This document shows positions 9,109 through 20,420 of a DNA stretch of 64,000 nucleotides, in pieces. The first letter of the stretch is position 1. Every line of letters begins with the position of its first letter. The notes under the pieces are model-generated. The model had not been told where the DNA came from, did not search any database, and worked only from the letters and a program-made list of their open reading frames with translations. A program made the translations under genes and the position numbers. This stretch comes from Nageia nagi (taxonomy: Eukaryota; Pinophyta): positions 57,164,001 through 57,228,000 of the forward strand of contig JBITNC010000001.1 in assembly GCA_050084985.1 (NCBI GenBank), given 5' to 3'.

Positions 9109-10963
9109 CATGGAGTTTGCCAGGCAGATGGACTACATAGATGCCAAGTACGGGACAGCAGCGAAGAAGAGAGTCACTTATAGTCTCCCTCTTAGAGTCC
9201 ACGATTTGGTGTTGCAGAGTAGGGGCGGAAACGAGGGTCTAGAACAAAAGCTTTTGGGACTAAGACTGAAAAAAATGAACCAGTTTTTGTTGTATGACCC
9301 GGAGGATATTTTCGGCAAGAAATTGAGAAGCCAGCCTAATCCTCCGGGCTTCAAGGTAGATATAAGGCCGGAGCTCGAGCAGTGGAGAAATCCAGCAAGT
9401 GAAGACCGGGTGATGCCCCGAAACTTACTTTTAAAAGATTTACTACCTCCATGGATGAGCTTTTATGAGAAGAAGGTTAATTTCGACCCCAAGACGGACT
9501 CCATCTCAAAAGCATCCCTGACTACCCTGAGGAGACAGAAATGGACTGAAGAGAAAATCGTGGCATTTGTACGATACAGGGTTGAGTCCGGAAATAAGCT
9601 TGCCCCTTTAGAGTCCGATTTGGATGACAAATTTGAGGAGATGTGGCAGATTGAGCATCCTACGGATGTCTCATCAGATGATTCGCTGGCAAGTTTTGGG
9701 GAGGAGGAGCAGCAACAACCGTCAAAAGCAGATCAAGCCCCTGTCCCCGAAAAGCAGGTTAGTGGAGAAACTAGAGAGACCACACCTGAGACTTCCCAAG
9801 AAGTGGGAAAAAGGCCAGGGAAGGTCTATACAGCGAAGAGAAAAGCTGCAAAAGGTCCTCAGTCACCAAGAAAAAAAAGGAGGAGCTCCACTCCTACAGG
9901 TACGCTTTCTTCTTTTATTCCTCCTATCCCTGTTGTCTCTTCTGGTCCCTTGACAATCATTCCACCTCCGACAGTTACCCCCCTTTCGTCTTACTCACCT
10001 TCCATAGCTGTCACTTCATCCCCACCATCACCAACTCTTCCACCACTTCCTAATTTGCCATCATCATTCACATGGTCTAAACCCACTTCCTCTTCATCGG
10101 TTCCCCTCATCACTCCCCCCACCGGTGTCATCTTTGTACCATCTTCACCTCCATCATCCACTCCGGAGCCGTCTATACCCGCAACATTCAGTAGCAGTGT
10201 CTCTGGCCCTAGTCAAGCCAGCCCTGTTACACCGATTCAACAGGTGTTATCCTCTTCCGCACCAGAACTAAGCGCGGCCTCCCCATTCATTGCAATATCT
10301 GGTCAGCAGGTATCGGTAAGTGGGATCATGGAGCAGTACAAGCAGTTGAAGCAGAATCAGGAAGCCTGGATGCAAAAGCAAATGCAAAAACTCCCGGCAC
10401 TTGATAATCCGGTGAGGCTCCGGACGTCTGTGGATGCCAAAAGCAGAGTTTTGGAAGTTGCTATCGCCCAAGACCATCAAGAGGGGCAAAGTGATTTGTC
10501 AGCAATGAACACTCGGGTAAGGATAGACACAAAGAGCATATCTCGGAGTGATAAGAATGAGCTGTTGCAAACTGCTGTGGACTTAAACATTTCTGAATTG
10601 ACCAAATTAGAGGTCAAATATAATAAGCTCCAAAAGGCAAATGAAGTAATGAAACAACAATTAGAGTCTCAACGGCTAAAATTAAAAGCCGCAGACAATA
10701 GCATAGTTGCCCTTAGAGCAAGTTTAGCTGCCGCTCCGACTGCAGATAGCCTAACAAAGAAAGATGTGGTCATAGCACAGAAGGATGCGGAAATTGCAAC
10801 CAAAATAGCTGAAGTAGCAGCAAAAGAGACAATAATTGGCATTTTAAACGCTGACATCGCACAGATGCGGCTGAATTCAAATGTCAATAAGGTGGACAGA
10901 GATTTTTTAATCAGAATAAAAGAAAATCTCGGGAACAATTATCTCCAAAGATCAAACAACTGA
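9065..10963 (+). CDS. Additional ORF, segment 3: basic, Ser/Pro-rich and coiled-coil
   Basis: The open frame is 9074-10963, 629 residues. The first 210 residues look globular (VTDWVLSMEFARQ, PPWMSFYEKK). An acidic patch follows, then a basic cluster with SPRKKRR at about residues 266-272 that resembles a nuclear localisation signal. Residues about 275-415 are strongly Ser/Pro/Thr-rich and probably disordered. From about 420 to 620 the heptad-like pattern with alternating K/E and A/I/L suggests a coiled coil. I know of no established activity. A structural or nuclear/chromatin-associated role is only a guess from composition. Confidence 0.65.
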   Translation, partial: APFLLPIHVTDWVLSMEFARQMDYIDAKYGTAAKKRVTYSLPLRVHDLVLQSRGGNEGLEQKLLGLRLKKMNQFLLYDPEDIFGKKLRSQPNPPGFKVDIRPELEQWRNPASEDRVMPRNLLLKDLLPPWMSFYEKKVNFDPKTDSISKASLTTLRRQKWTEEKIVAFVRYRVESGNKLAPLESDLDDKFEEMWQIEHPTDVSSDDSLASFGEEEQQQPSKADQAPVPEKQVSGETRETTPETSQEVGKRPGKVYTAKRKAAKGPQSPRKKRRSSTPTGTLSSFIPPIPVVSSGPLTIIPPPTVTPLSSYSPSIAVTSSPPSPTLPPLPNLPSSFTWSKPTSSSSVPLITPPTGVIFVPSSPPSSTPEPSIPATFSSSVSGPSQASPVTPIQQVLSSSAPELSAASPFIAISGQQVSVSGIMEQYKQLKQNQEAWMQKQMQKLPALDNPVRLRTSVDAKSRVLEVAIAQDHQEGQSDLSAMNTRVRIDTKSISRSDKNELLQTAVDLNISELTKLEVKYNKLQKANEVMKQQLESQRLKLKAADNSIVALRASLAAAPTADSLTKKDVVIAQKDAEIATKIAEVAAKETIIGILNADIAQMRLNSNVNKVDRDFLIRIKENLGNNYLQRSNN

Positions 10964-11583
10964 TTCAACTCAGAGATCACATTGATCTATGTTTTTCAGA
11001 GTTGAAGAAATTAGAGGCAAGTGTCAGCCTCTGTGAAAGTATTATCGACCCCATGGAGAATATAGCAAAGAAGGCAAAGAAAAAGCTGGTTGAAATTTCC
11101 GACGAGGAGCTTCACGCCCTAAATGTGGGAAATAGGTTTGAATTGATCTCAGCGGTTGACCACCCAGTCCGTGGGAAATGGGTGTGTCAAGAAATAAAAA
11201 ATAATTTAATCAAGCAGTGGCAGGGGGTAGAAACCCAGAAAGCTGAAATAGCTAACTTATCTGAGGCCGGATTTCCGGGATTGTGGAAGGAAGATAGTTC
11301 ACCCATCTCCGAGGCTGAAATTTTGAAATATATTCATGAAGATAGTCAGAAGACGGAGGATATAGATTTGTTACTGAATTCTTTTGATGCTTCAGCTTTG
11401 TTTGAATTTTTTGACCAATGTGCCAGTAAAGGAGTGGTCCTACAGCGGATATTGCACAAATACGGGCAAATTTCCTACGAAATTTTGAATAACACAGCTC
11501 TAGCCCAATCGAGAATAAAAGACTTCTCCGAAAATCATGCAAGTTGGGGTAAGGTTGTGCAATTTTTAGAAATTCAGAAATAA
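10925..11583 (+). CDS. Additional ORF, segment 4 (C-terminus)
   Basis: This frame is open upstream of its first ATG-like codon (11002), back to about 10925, where QLSPKIKQLIQLRDH continues the coiled-coil register of segment 3. It ends with TAA at 11581-11583. It is charged, with a WVCQEIKNNLIKQWQG stretch. It is best read as the end of the same product after one more frame change, giving a total near 1100 residues. Confidence 0.6.
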
Positions 11584-11650
11584 CAGATTTCATTTTGTTA
11601 TTATGTTTCAGACGGAGTTCTAAATTCCTCTTTGATAAAGGCGAAATTTT

Positions 11651-11669
11651 CCCCCAGAAGTCGCCATAA
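11651..11669 (+). other. Junction upstream of 3' LTR (expected polypurine tract)
   Basis: CCCCCAGAAGTCGCCATAA directly precedes the LTR. A polypurine tract must lie here, but the plus strand is pyrimidine-rich just before AGAAG. Either the tract is very short (AGAAG) or it lies further up. Odd, and only loosely supported. Confidence 0.3.
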
Positions 11670-12827
11670 TGTATATTCATACATAATAACTTATTTGTTT
11701 AAAGCCCCAGCATACTTTTCTTGCAACTACAAGTTCATTTTACGATCTCCGGAAGTTTCGGAACAAATAAAGCTTATGTTTTGGTGAAGACCGGGTTCCG
11801 GAGATGATGAGGTCAGCAGAGAGATAATTAAAAGCCGGAGGCAGCAGAAAGAAAGTGTTCCGAAATAAGATGATGACGTCATAGGAAAAGGAATAAACCT
11901 CCGTTGTGGAAACGACCGGATTCCAGAGATGATGAGGTCAGCAGAGAGATAATTAAAAGCCGGAGGCAGCGGAAAGAAAGTGTTCCGGAATAAGATGATG
12001 ACGTCATAGGAAAAGGAATAAAGCTCAGTTGTGGAAACGACCGGATTCCGGAGATGATGAGGTCAGCAAGGGGTGATCAAAAGGCCCGGAGTCAGTGAAT
12101 AAAGTTTCCGAAATAACGATGTCACAAAGAAAGGATAAGTGTAGTTCCGGAGGTAGTTACCTTCCACGACATTCCCAGTTTTGTAACTGTCGGACAAATG
12201 GCATGTATGTATGATGATAGTTAGAAGTGGCCAGTATCTTGAGGCCATTTTGTAAATCGTTCTGTTGTAACTGCTATTTCTTCAGTATAAGTATATGAAA
12301 ATAAAGTGAAAGAAGGGTCGGAAGCCCTAGTATTGCTCTTTACATTTGTTCTCGAAGACCTGTAGTCTTTTATCAGTAATATGAAACCATCTTGACCTTT
12401 CTTGTCTAGCACTCGTAATTGTTGTTCTTAATTAGGTTACATCGTGGCAGCTTGGCTTGTTTCCTGAATGATAATCGCGAACTGCTAGTATAACTGTGTC
12501 TGCATATATGGTAGAGTAAAGCTGGAAAGCTATTAGAGAGTGAGAGCTTGTACCGTAGCTGCTACACTAGATTCATACCAAGGTTTCACGCACTGTGAAA
12601 GCCCACGCTGAACTAGTGATCCACCTTTGCTTTCCCTCTTGTTACCTTAACCTTTTTGCTTAAATTCCTCGCACTCTACTCCTTTTATTTCCTTTCTTGT
12701 TACTTTTTCTACACCCAATGGATAAGGAACCGGCCTTCTCCGGAGATCAGACTATCACATAGTTTGTTCTTGATGTACTTTGGTTGAGATTGTTCACGGC
12801 GCATATATTACACAATCCTAATCAACA
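11670..12827 (+). repeat. 3' LTR of the Tat-like element
   Basis: Same length and ends as the 5' LTR. Differences include GG to GA changes in the first two tandem units, GCCG to GCCA and AAACCG to AAATCG near 12246-12258, one G/T change, and CCCG to CCCA near 12604. Most fit decay of methylated cytosines. Confidence 0.95.
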
Positions 12828-12832
12828 GTTAT
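12828..12832. repeat. Target site duplication GTTAT (right copy)
   Basis: GTTAT immediately after the terminal CA, identical to 639-643. Confidence 0.95.
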
Positions 12833-13549
12833 GATTATGAACAATTTGAATCAAGGCTTATCTACACAAGAATGAACTTGTGAAAAATGTGATGAATTCT
12901 TTCCTCCTAGAAGAAACTTGTCAATACACAAAAATCTTTTTATGGGATAATCTTTATAAAGGCATTCATTGTTCTTGATGATAAGGGATTTATGATGTCT
13001 TCTTAACAATGTCCCTTAAAATTTCCAAAAATTCTCATTTTAACAAATTGGATCCTGAGAAGTTATCAACAACATAAGAGTAGTTGGATTATTCTTTTGA
13101 GAATTGTTAAAGTAGTAATGATTATCACTATTTCTTCCTTTTGAGTCTAGCTATGAGAGTTTGACATGTTTGGTAATGATGATGAAAGATTGTTTCTTTT
13201 AGAAATCACCACAGTAACCTAGATAAGTCCAAGAAGATTTATCATAAATTGATGTGATCTTAATTGAAACCTTCAACATTTGAAGTAAATTCATTGGGGT
13301 TATAGATGCTTTTTAGTGGTGTGGGAAATGCTTTGAAGTTAGAGGTATCCCTACTAGGGCTATGGATGCCTAATTGGCAGTAGTGGAAATATCTAGTGTG
13401 AATTCATACATAGGGCCAAAGTACTAGAAAAGAATCTTTGGTATGCCATAAAATGATGCATTTCAAACTCAATATAAGCAATGATGACTCTATATCACAC
13501 TATTGCATACAATAAAAAGTCGTGAAAAAATAGACTTCTTGATTAAATA
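12833..13549. other. Non-coding stretch between two insertions
   Basis: Resumes the flank seen at 1-638. No gene. A GGCTATGGATGCCTA motif near 13359 also occurs in the non-coding part of family D near 40168, so this may be retroelement 3' non-coding DNA. Confidence 0.3.
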
Positions 13550-13554
13550 ATTTG
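13550..13554. repeat. Target site duplication ATTTG (left copy)
   Basis: ATTTG precedes TGTTATAACC at 13555 and is repeated at 18892-18896 after GTTAACA. This fixes the ends of family C copy 1. Confidence 0.92.
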
Positions 13555-14251
13555 TGTTATAACCAAAATAATAATTATTAGGATTATTTACAAAATAATC
13601 AACTTTTCCAAGTAACCATGAAAAGTAGGAAATTGATGACATTAATGATGATAACAATATACTTGACCTTGACCTATCAAAATTGGATTAATGAAAGATA
13701 CAAACCTATACTTTACCTGTGATGATGAATGGAGGTAAAATTCAATCAAAAGAGGATGAATGATAAGCTTCCCCAAAACACGGAGCCACCAATATGACCT
13801 CTAGAATGTTGGCTGATTAGCTTTCCAAAATGCCTCTTCGTTTCGCTTAATGTCATCATCCCACCATCGATGTATGGAATCTTGCTCGTGAAGGGATGAA
13901 ATATCGTAGGAATGCAAAGCTCAGAGTATAACAAAATCCAAAGATGATAGGTGGCATTAAGAAACACCAATCAAGAATGACACAAGTATATTGCCACCTA
14001 TAAAGGATTCAGGATTATATCATGTCATGTCATTTCATATCTTTAATCATGTACAACTCCTCCACCTTTATAAGCAATAGGTTTAGTGCTAAGGTGCCTC
14101 TTTAAGCTTATTGTGATGTCGAGACGACCTGTTACCTCAAAAATAAATGTAGATGAGAGTGCACATGGAAAAGAATATTTATTTAATAAGTTATTTCAAA
14201 CATATAAAAAGGTATTTTAATTAAATAAAAATTCATTTTTAGGTGTTAACA
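13555..14251 (-). repeat. 3' LTR, family C copy 1
   Basis: On the minus strand it starts TGTTAACACC and ends GGTTATAACA. At 697 bp it is about 115 bp longer than its partner, which lost a segment near the middle. It shares long stretches with the LTRs at 44439-45159 and 58139-58842. Divergence is high, so the insertion is old. Confidence 0.88.
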
Positions 14252-15919
14252 GATACCCTACTTTGAATATATTTTTATGCTTTTGGGATAAAAGATAATC
14301 AAAGTATAAATTCAAAGTATAACAAGAAAAATAAGAAAGTACTTAAAGAGTTGTGTCATGGCGACAGCTTTAGATACCCCAATTTTTGCTTATGTTATGC
14401 CCCCTCTTTGACTTGGTTGTGACATGATGGACCTCTCATCATAAGAGCAATCTAAGGCAAAGAAAAAGGTACCTAAAAATAACTTAAACAATAAATGTTT
14501 TGCATAATATATCTCAAATATAATCATTAAACATCATGATATGGAAAGTATGATAAGAAAGCAAACTTATCGTTGGTGACTTACCAACCACAATGTAGAA
14601 GATGATAATCAATTTAGATTGATCAGCTTAGTTTCTCAAGCCACCATGTTGCCATGGATTTTGATATGAATGGCCCTTCCTTACAAAGGCACCAAATGAT
14701 AAGATTGATCTTTCTTTACATAGGCATCAAATGAAATGAGCAATGATAAAGTAGTTTGAACATATGATAAGGTTTGATATGATAAACATAATTTAACATA
14801 TAAGAGCACTTACTTAGAATCAAGAAATGATAAGAAATGTATGATAAGAAATATGATATATTGATAATTTAATGATATGCATGATAAGCATGATAAATAA
14901 TGCATACTAAGTGTAATATGAGAAGCACTATATGGAAAGCATGATATGATAAAGATAACATTATATGATATGATAAATTTTAAGAAATTTGAATGATTTT
15001 CTCTTGAATAATGCAACAGTGTCGCTTAGAACCTATTGGCATCGCTAGGATTTACCTCTTAATTTCCTACAATTTTAGTTAAGGAAAACACAGAAAGCAA
15101 CAATAATGCAAAAAGGTATCTTTAAAACATTTTCAGGTAACAAAGATATCCTTAGCACACACTTGTTAATTATATTCATTTGCCAAAATTAACTTTCAAA
15201 CATGAAAAATATCACAAGATATGTAATTCATTTAACAACAATCATGATAATATATGTTAATCAATGATGATAAGGAATGTTAATCATTTAAACAAGAAAA
15301 GTAATGTAGGATAAAGAAACCCAATTGCATAAAATGAATGCTCTTTTTCACATTTTTATTCATCATGAAAAATCAAAAGTTTAGGAAAATGAATTTAAGA
15401 AAGGAACGAATTACCTTTTTCATATACACACCATGGCAGGTAAGAAAATTTTACGAAAAATGCATGATTTTTATCTTTTTAATGCAATAGTATTGCCTAG
15501 AATACAACGGTGTTGTTGGGTTCATGCTTGATTTTCCTAAAAAGTTAGTTGAAAGAAATGTAGAAATCCATACATATACAAAAATAATTAAACATAGAAC
15601 CATTTTAGATGCATAACATTGATTATAATATGTATATATTTCATAGAAAAATTGTTAGTTCATCACATCATAGGATTATTGCATAACTATCAAGCTATAT
15701 GTAAGGATCATCAAAACTAGCAAAGTATAAGAATCAACATGAAGAATAAACTAGAAGGATCATTATAAAAGAGAATCATCATAGTACTTATTGCCCCAAG
15801 TAGCCACCTAAGGGTAGAGAATAAACTAAGAGAATCATTAAGTACTTATTGCCCCAAGTACCCAAGGGAAGGATAATCAAATGAATTACAAAGATCAAGT
15901 TGGAGAATAATACCTGAAC
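14252..15919 (-). other. 3' non-coding interior of family C copy 1
   Basis: No gene. It contains the purine tract at 14252-14265, repeated ATGATAAG-like words at about 14700-14990, and a block at 14640-14720 (CCACCATGTTGCCATGG) whose reverse complement lies at 57540-57740 in copy 2. This shared tail confirms the two copies are one family. Confidence 0.6.
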
Positions 15920-16192
15920 TTACCTTTGAATTGGGAGACCTTTTGACCCTAAGAATTGGATAAGAGCATCATTATCCTTGAATACAAGAGTAATAGGTAT
16001 ACCCTTTTGCATACAATCTAAACCTGTCATAGAAATCTCTACAAAATTATCTTTATTTCTTGCACAATTTTTCCTTTTCTTGTTGTTTTTCATTCTTCTT
16101 TTTATCTTCTTACACTTCAACTTCTTAAGATACTTAGAAAATGCTACAACTGATTCTGGTGATACTGATTCACTTTTTTCACTTAGCTCCAT
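15920..16192 (-). pseudogene. Small lysine-rich ORF downstream of gag, family C
   Basis: A 90-residue frame with a basic centre (KKLKCKKIKRRMKNNKKRK) and a C-terminal GIPITLVFKDNDALIQF stretch. It may be the end of the gag-derived product, since it lies on the same strand between gag and the 3' LTR. No domain recognised. Confidence 0.35.
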
Positions 16193-16639
16193 ATATCTGA
16201 CCTCCTGAACTTTTTATGTTTCAATATGTTTTTCACTAACGGAGCGACATCGCTGGGGTTCCTCCTCTTCCAAGCAACATCGCTCAATTTATTCTGAAAA
16301 GTGCATACTGTTGGACTTCCTAAATTCATACCAAACACTCATATCATCAATTTTTTCTACTCTCAGGCCTATATCAATTTCTGCAACCTATTCTTGATCT
16401 TTTTGATCAACGGTTTCTTCTTTTTCTATCTCATGTTCCTTGTTTGGTATCTCATTATCTTTGATAGTATTTTTCATTTATGGTTGGATCATGTCTGAAA
16501 ATTCATCTATTGAAATATGAGGGTATACATTCGTATTGTTGAGAATCTGTAAGTAAGCTTCTCTATGCATAGGAGAGATTTGGAGCAACTTGAATACACT
16601 TATTTCATCTCGATCAAATTCTGAATATGACATTGTTGA

Positions 16640-17786
16640 GGGGCTTTCTTAGGGAATATTGGAACTTATGTTATTAACTTGAAAACCATCTTCACTAGAT
16701 TCATAACAATCCTCATTATCATTTGGATCATAGTTGATTTTACCATTATCAATAAGTTCTACAAATTCTTCCTCAATGCAATACAACCTCTAGTCCTATG
16801 CCCTTTAACTTGATGATAAAGACAATAAACATTTTCATTACACCATTTTGGCTTTGGATCATTTTATCCTAACTCTTGTATTAGATGTGGCTCAATTAAA
16901 CCTCATTGTAAATAATCTTCATACATAACCTTAGGAGGGAGAGGGAGTCTTAAATTTTATTTTTCCTTATTACCTCTTGGAACATTATCACTCAATTTAT
17001 TATCTTCTTTAGCTATTCGAACACGTTTATCTTATTTATTTTGATATGGCTTCTTATGATCTCTTGATTGACTATCATGCTTCAATCTTCCCATTTCCAC
17101 CATGTATTGCTCTTTTTGAATCAATCTATGAACAATATCACTAAAAAAAAAATCCATATAATCCATAGCTATAAACTTCAATTTGGAAAAAATATTTTCA
17201 ACAAATATAGCAATCACATTTACTTCTAACAAAGGTTCTTTAACATACTCCAAGTATTTTGAAACCTCTTGAAAATTTTTTATAATCTCTCATTTGGTGT
17301 TTGCTTAGTATTCATTAAATCAAAAATAATAACTTGTCTAGGGGCATCATACTTGAAATGCATATAAAATTTAGATATGAGCTGTCCCTAAGACTTAACT
17401 GACTTGGAGGGCAAAGAAAAATACCAATTGAGCGCATCACCCTTTAAATTAGTTGGAAAATATTTGGACATTAGATTATCATTTACTCCCAAATTCAATT
17501 CAAACTTCATCTCAAAAGCCTTGATATGAGTCATAGGATCTCCTTCTCTTGAATATGAGTCAAAAATTGGTTCCTCTTGAAATTTAGGTGCCCCAATGTT
17601 GCAAATTTCATCACATAGCAGATTGGAATTCCTGGAAATAGGAGGATTAGCTCCGATAGACTAATTGTTGTCCCTAATGTTGGAGTTGTCACTTCTATAT
17701 CCATTTACATAAATGATATTTTTCAAATTAGCTTTGGTTGTATAATCAAAACTATTTACCATCATAAGAAATTGAAACGGTTCCAT
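16640..17786 (-). pseudogene. gag: Gag pseudogene, family C copy 1
   Basis: Read on the minus strand from an ATG ending at 17786. A typical gypsy gag core is visible: EGDPMTHIKAFEMKF, a D-ALNWYFSLP segment, and QTPNERL. The longest intact stretch is 17032-17253. A zinc knuckle of CX3HX4HX4C type (CLYHQVKGHRTRGC) is encoded near 16785-16835. Several stops and at least one frame change interrupt it. Gag forms the particle; here it is dead. Confidence 0.75.
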
Positions 17787-18292
17787 TTCTAAAACACTTG
17801 AAATGCAATATTAGTCCTATCTAAAAACCCTAGGGCTTTTGGTGCAACTAGTGGGCAAAATATGCAACTATAGACTTTGAATAATCCCAATTATTTCCTA
17901 ATCACATAGATCTAAGGTTAGCACAAGTTTTTTATCATGAAATAAACCACCAAATAATTACAAAATAGGTTCAAAATTTAGGGCTTTTTAATATGACACT
18001 TTTCTATAAAAAAATTTCTCAAAATATGCAATTCTAAGGCTAGAAAATCATAAAAAGTTTCCAATTATATTTATCTATGGTTTAGAAAAAATTTTGCAAT
18101 GTTAAAACTCGCCAAATTGAACAAAATGACCTTCAAAATTTAGGATTTTCTTCAAAAATAAAATTCACCAAAAATAAATCTTCTTCAACTCCAACAATTT
18201 TCAAGCAATAAAAAATTAAAGAATTATCACAACCAAAGAGAAAGTGAAAACCAATCAACTACTCCATAGAAAAATGTAATATGTTGAAATAA

Positions 18293-18308
18293 TGTTAGGT
18301 TCACCAAT
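18293..18308 (-). other. Primer-binding site region, family C copy 1
   Basis: On the minus strand ATTGGTGAACCTAACA follows the LTR end. The same position in copy 2 reads ATTGGTGAACTTGAC (from 45160). The TGG start two bases after the LTR suits a tRNA 3' end, but I cannot name the tRNA. Confidence 0.5.
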
Positions 18309-18891
18309 TGGTATACCGAAATAATAATTATTAGGGTTATTTACATTAATGATGATAATAGTCTACTTGACCTATTAAAATTGGATTAGCAAAAGATACA
18401 AACTTGTACTTTACCTATGATGATGAATGAAGGTGAAATTTGATTGAAAGAATATGACTAATTAGCTTCCCTAAAACATGAAGCCACTAATTCGACCTCA
18501 ACCCAATGACAATGCCAAAATCCTAATGACATCGCCTGGTTACCTTTCTAGAATGCCTTGCCCTTTCGCTCAATGTCATCATCCCACCTTCGATGTATGG
18601 AATATTGCTCATGAAGGGATGAAATATCATAGGAATCAAGGAATTAGGATTATGTCATGTCATGTCATATGTTTGATCATGCAAAACCCCTTGACCTTTA
18701 TAGGCAATAGGTCTAGTGGAAAGGTGCCTCTTTAGGCTTATTGTGATGCCAAGCCGACCTGTTACCACAAAACATAAAGGTACATGAGAGTGCACATTGA
18801 AAATAATATTTATTTAATAAATTAAATAAATGATTTCAAATACCTACAAGAATATTTTAATTAAATTAAAATTCTTTTTTAGGTGTTAACA
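18309..18891 (-). repeat. 5' LTR, family C copy 1
   Basis: 583 bp, minus-strand start TGTTAACACC, end GGTATACCA. Compared with the 3' LTR it lacks about 100 bp in the segment that elsewhere reads through the CCACCTATGATCTTTG region. Confidence 0.85.
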
Positions 18892-18896
18892 ATTTG
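18892..18896. repeat. Target site duplication ATTTG (right copy)
   Basis: Identical to 13550-13554. Confidence 0.92.
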
Positions 18897-19708
18897 GCCA
18901 AACTTATGATCTAAATCTTTTCTCAAGTGCATCCAATTATCTTTAATAAGAATTCTTGGAGGTTTATAAGGAGATATCATGAGCACCTTGTAAGAACTAA
19001 TTTTGAAAAGCACTTTATTACTATAAAATCCCATTTTATTATTAGATAACTCATGTTGAGAAGGAGAAAATAATTCATCACATTGAAGTAGTAAGTCGTT
19101 ATTGAAATCATTTATAGCCAAGGTGATTTTTATTCATACTTAAAACTCATTGATCTTAAATTTTGATGGGACTAATAATCAAAGATGCTAGATCTCTTAA
19201 CTCAATTAAAATTAAGCCATCCCCAAACAAAGATAGTGTTGCCACCCAATTTTTAAATAATAGTTTTTTTTTTATGTTTTTCCTTAAAATAGGTATCCAA
19301 GAAAATCCCCTTTATTTTCGATAAAAATAAAAAAGCCCATTAAATTTTGTAAAAGTACAAAAATCCAAAAATAATGCTTTTGCATATTTTCATATTTCAT
19401 CATAAAAAGAGTTTGAAATATTGGGTAGCATATATCATATTGAGAACAAGTGCACATGCTATACATTAACATGGAAATCGATTTTTCTAAAATGTTGAGT
19501 GTCATTTCTCATCATGATTGCTAAGTGCCTACCTTGGACATGAAAATGAAACTTGGTTCTACTTATTTTTATGCAACCAATAACTATTTTTATGCAACCA
19601 AGACTTTTGTATTTCACATCAAGATTGAAGTCTACCTTGATTCCATTGAAGCCTTTCATTTGGTCATATTGATTTGAGTTTCTATTCAAGTTGACTTTTG
19701 ATTGATGA
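18897..19708. other. Unassigned AT-rich stretch
   Basis: One open frame on the minus strand (to about 19121, with SYKVLMISPYKPPR) runs into the insertion site and looks protein-like, but I cannot assign it. The rest shows nothing beyond AT-rich text and a doubled AACCA(A/T)-type word near 19565-19600. Confidence 0.3.
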
Positions 19709-20134
19709 TGTTATCAGGTCAAGTCTCTACCATCGAATCTAGGTTTATAGGCTCATAGATGCAAGACACATGTCTCTCTTGTATTAAGTTTAGGGTCTAT
19801 GTCTATAAATATGTTGTAATTGTTCATTTGTCACATTCTCAAGTTAGAGTTCCTCATACATGGATAACTAAACAATACTAGATTGGCCAATTTGGAGCAT
19901 GCACATTCGAGTTCCTCACATATGGATAATTGAATAGTGCCAAAAGAACATAAGAGTTCCTCACATATGGATAACTAAATAGTGCTAGATTGGCCAATTT
20001 ATACAATAAGTTCCTTATGTAGAGTGAACTTACCACAAAGGTGTACAACACAATCAACACTATACAACATAAAATCCTCCTAGGAGTGAAGTTATCATCA
20101 CAAACATGAATTCAACATAAGAATTCAAACTTCA
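19709..20134 (-). repeat. Probable 3' LTR of copia-1
   Basis: Minus-strand TGAAGTTTGAATTC starts right after the purine tract, and a GATAACA end is possible at 19709. Inside, a GAGTTCCTCACATATGGATAA-like word recurs three times at about 60-80 bp spacing (19850-19975). No partner copy is in the window, so the far end is a guess. Confidence 0.45.
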
Positions 20135-20144
20135 CTCCCCCTTG
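20135..20144 (-). other. Polypurine tract of copia-1
   Basis: CAAGGGGGAG on the minus strand, directly before TGAAG. This is the classic plus-strand primer site of copia elements. Confidence 0.65.
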
Positions 20145-20420
20145 AGGATAACTTCACCAACTCGATAGCATCCCTAATCTTACAAAATTGAGCTTCTAGG
20201 AGGGGTTTGGTGAACAAATTAGTGGAGTTCAAATAGATGGACAATACTTTAGGTGTATGATGCCATCAAGAACTTCTTCCTAATAAAATGGGTATGGATT
20301 TCCACATGTTTTGTTCTCTAATGGAACATAAGATTCTTAGCCAAAGAAATAGCTAATTGATTATATGAAGAGATCAAATATGAGACACCTTGCTCATACC
20401 AATTTTTTTCAAAAGATGCC

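Larger units (their letters stand above)
644..12827 (+). mobile_element. Tat-like Ty3/gypsy LTR retrotransposon, recent, coding frames broken
   Basis: A 12.2 kb element bounded by two LTRs of identical length (1158 bp) and perfect GTTAT duplications. Order on the plus strand: LTR, primer-binding site, gag, protease, archaeal-type RNase H, RT, residual retroviral-type RNase H, integrase, 19-A tract, a long additional reading frame, LTR. The dual RNase H and the extra frame point to the Tat/Ogre-like group of plant gypsy elements. The LTRs differ at about 7 sites with no indel that I could find, so the insertion is young. Yet the coding part changes frame at least five times (about 3827, 6270-6290, 8675, 9060 and 10925), so this copy cannot make its proteins by ordinary reading. 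Confidence 0.93.
13555..18891 (-). mobile_element. Family C copy 1: gag-only Ty3/gypsy element
   Basis: A 5.3 kb element on the minus strand with LTRs at 18309-18891 (5') and 13555-14251 (3'), ATTTG duplications, a primer-binding site next to the 5' LTR, and a purine tract (CAAAGTAGGGTATC) next to the 3' LTR. The interior of about 4 kb holds a gag pseudogene and no trace of RT, RNase H or integrase. It fits the non-autonomous class called TR-GAG, mobilised by another element's enzymes. A second copy sits at 44439-58842. Confidence 0.88.

Noticed and set aside
8172-11583. Retroviral envelope gene
   Set aside because: No signal peptide, membrane anchor or Cys pattern; composition is basic, Ser/Pro-rich and coiled-coil.
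16301-16498. Hydrophobic plus-strand frame that looks like a small membrane protein
   Set aside because: It lies opposite and beside the family C coding remnants; AT-rich antisense text gives runs of F, L and I by composition.
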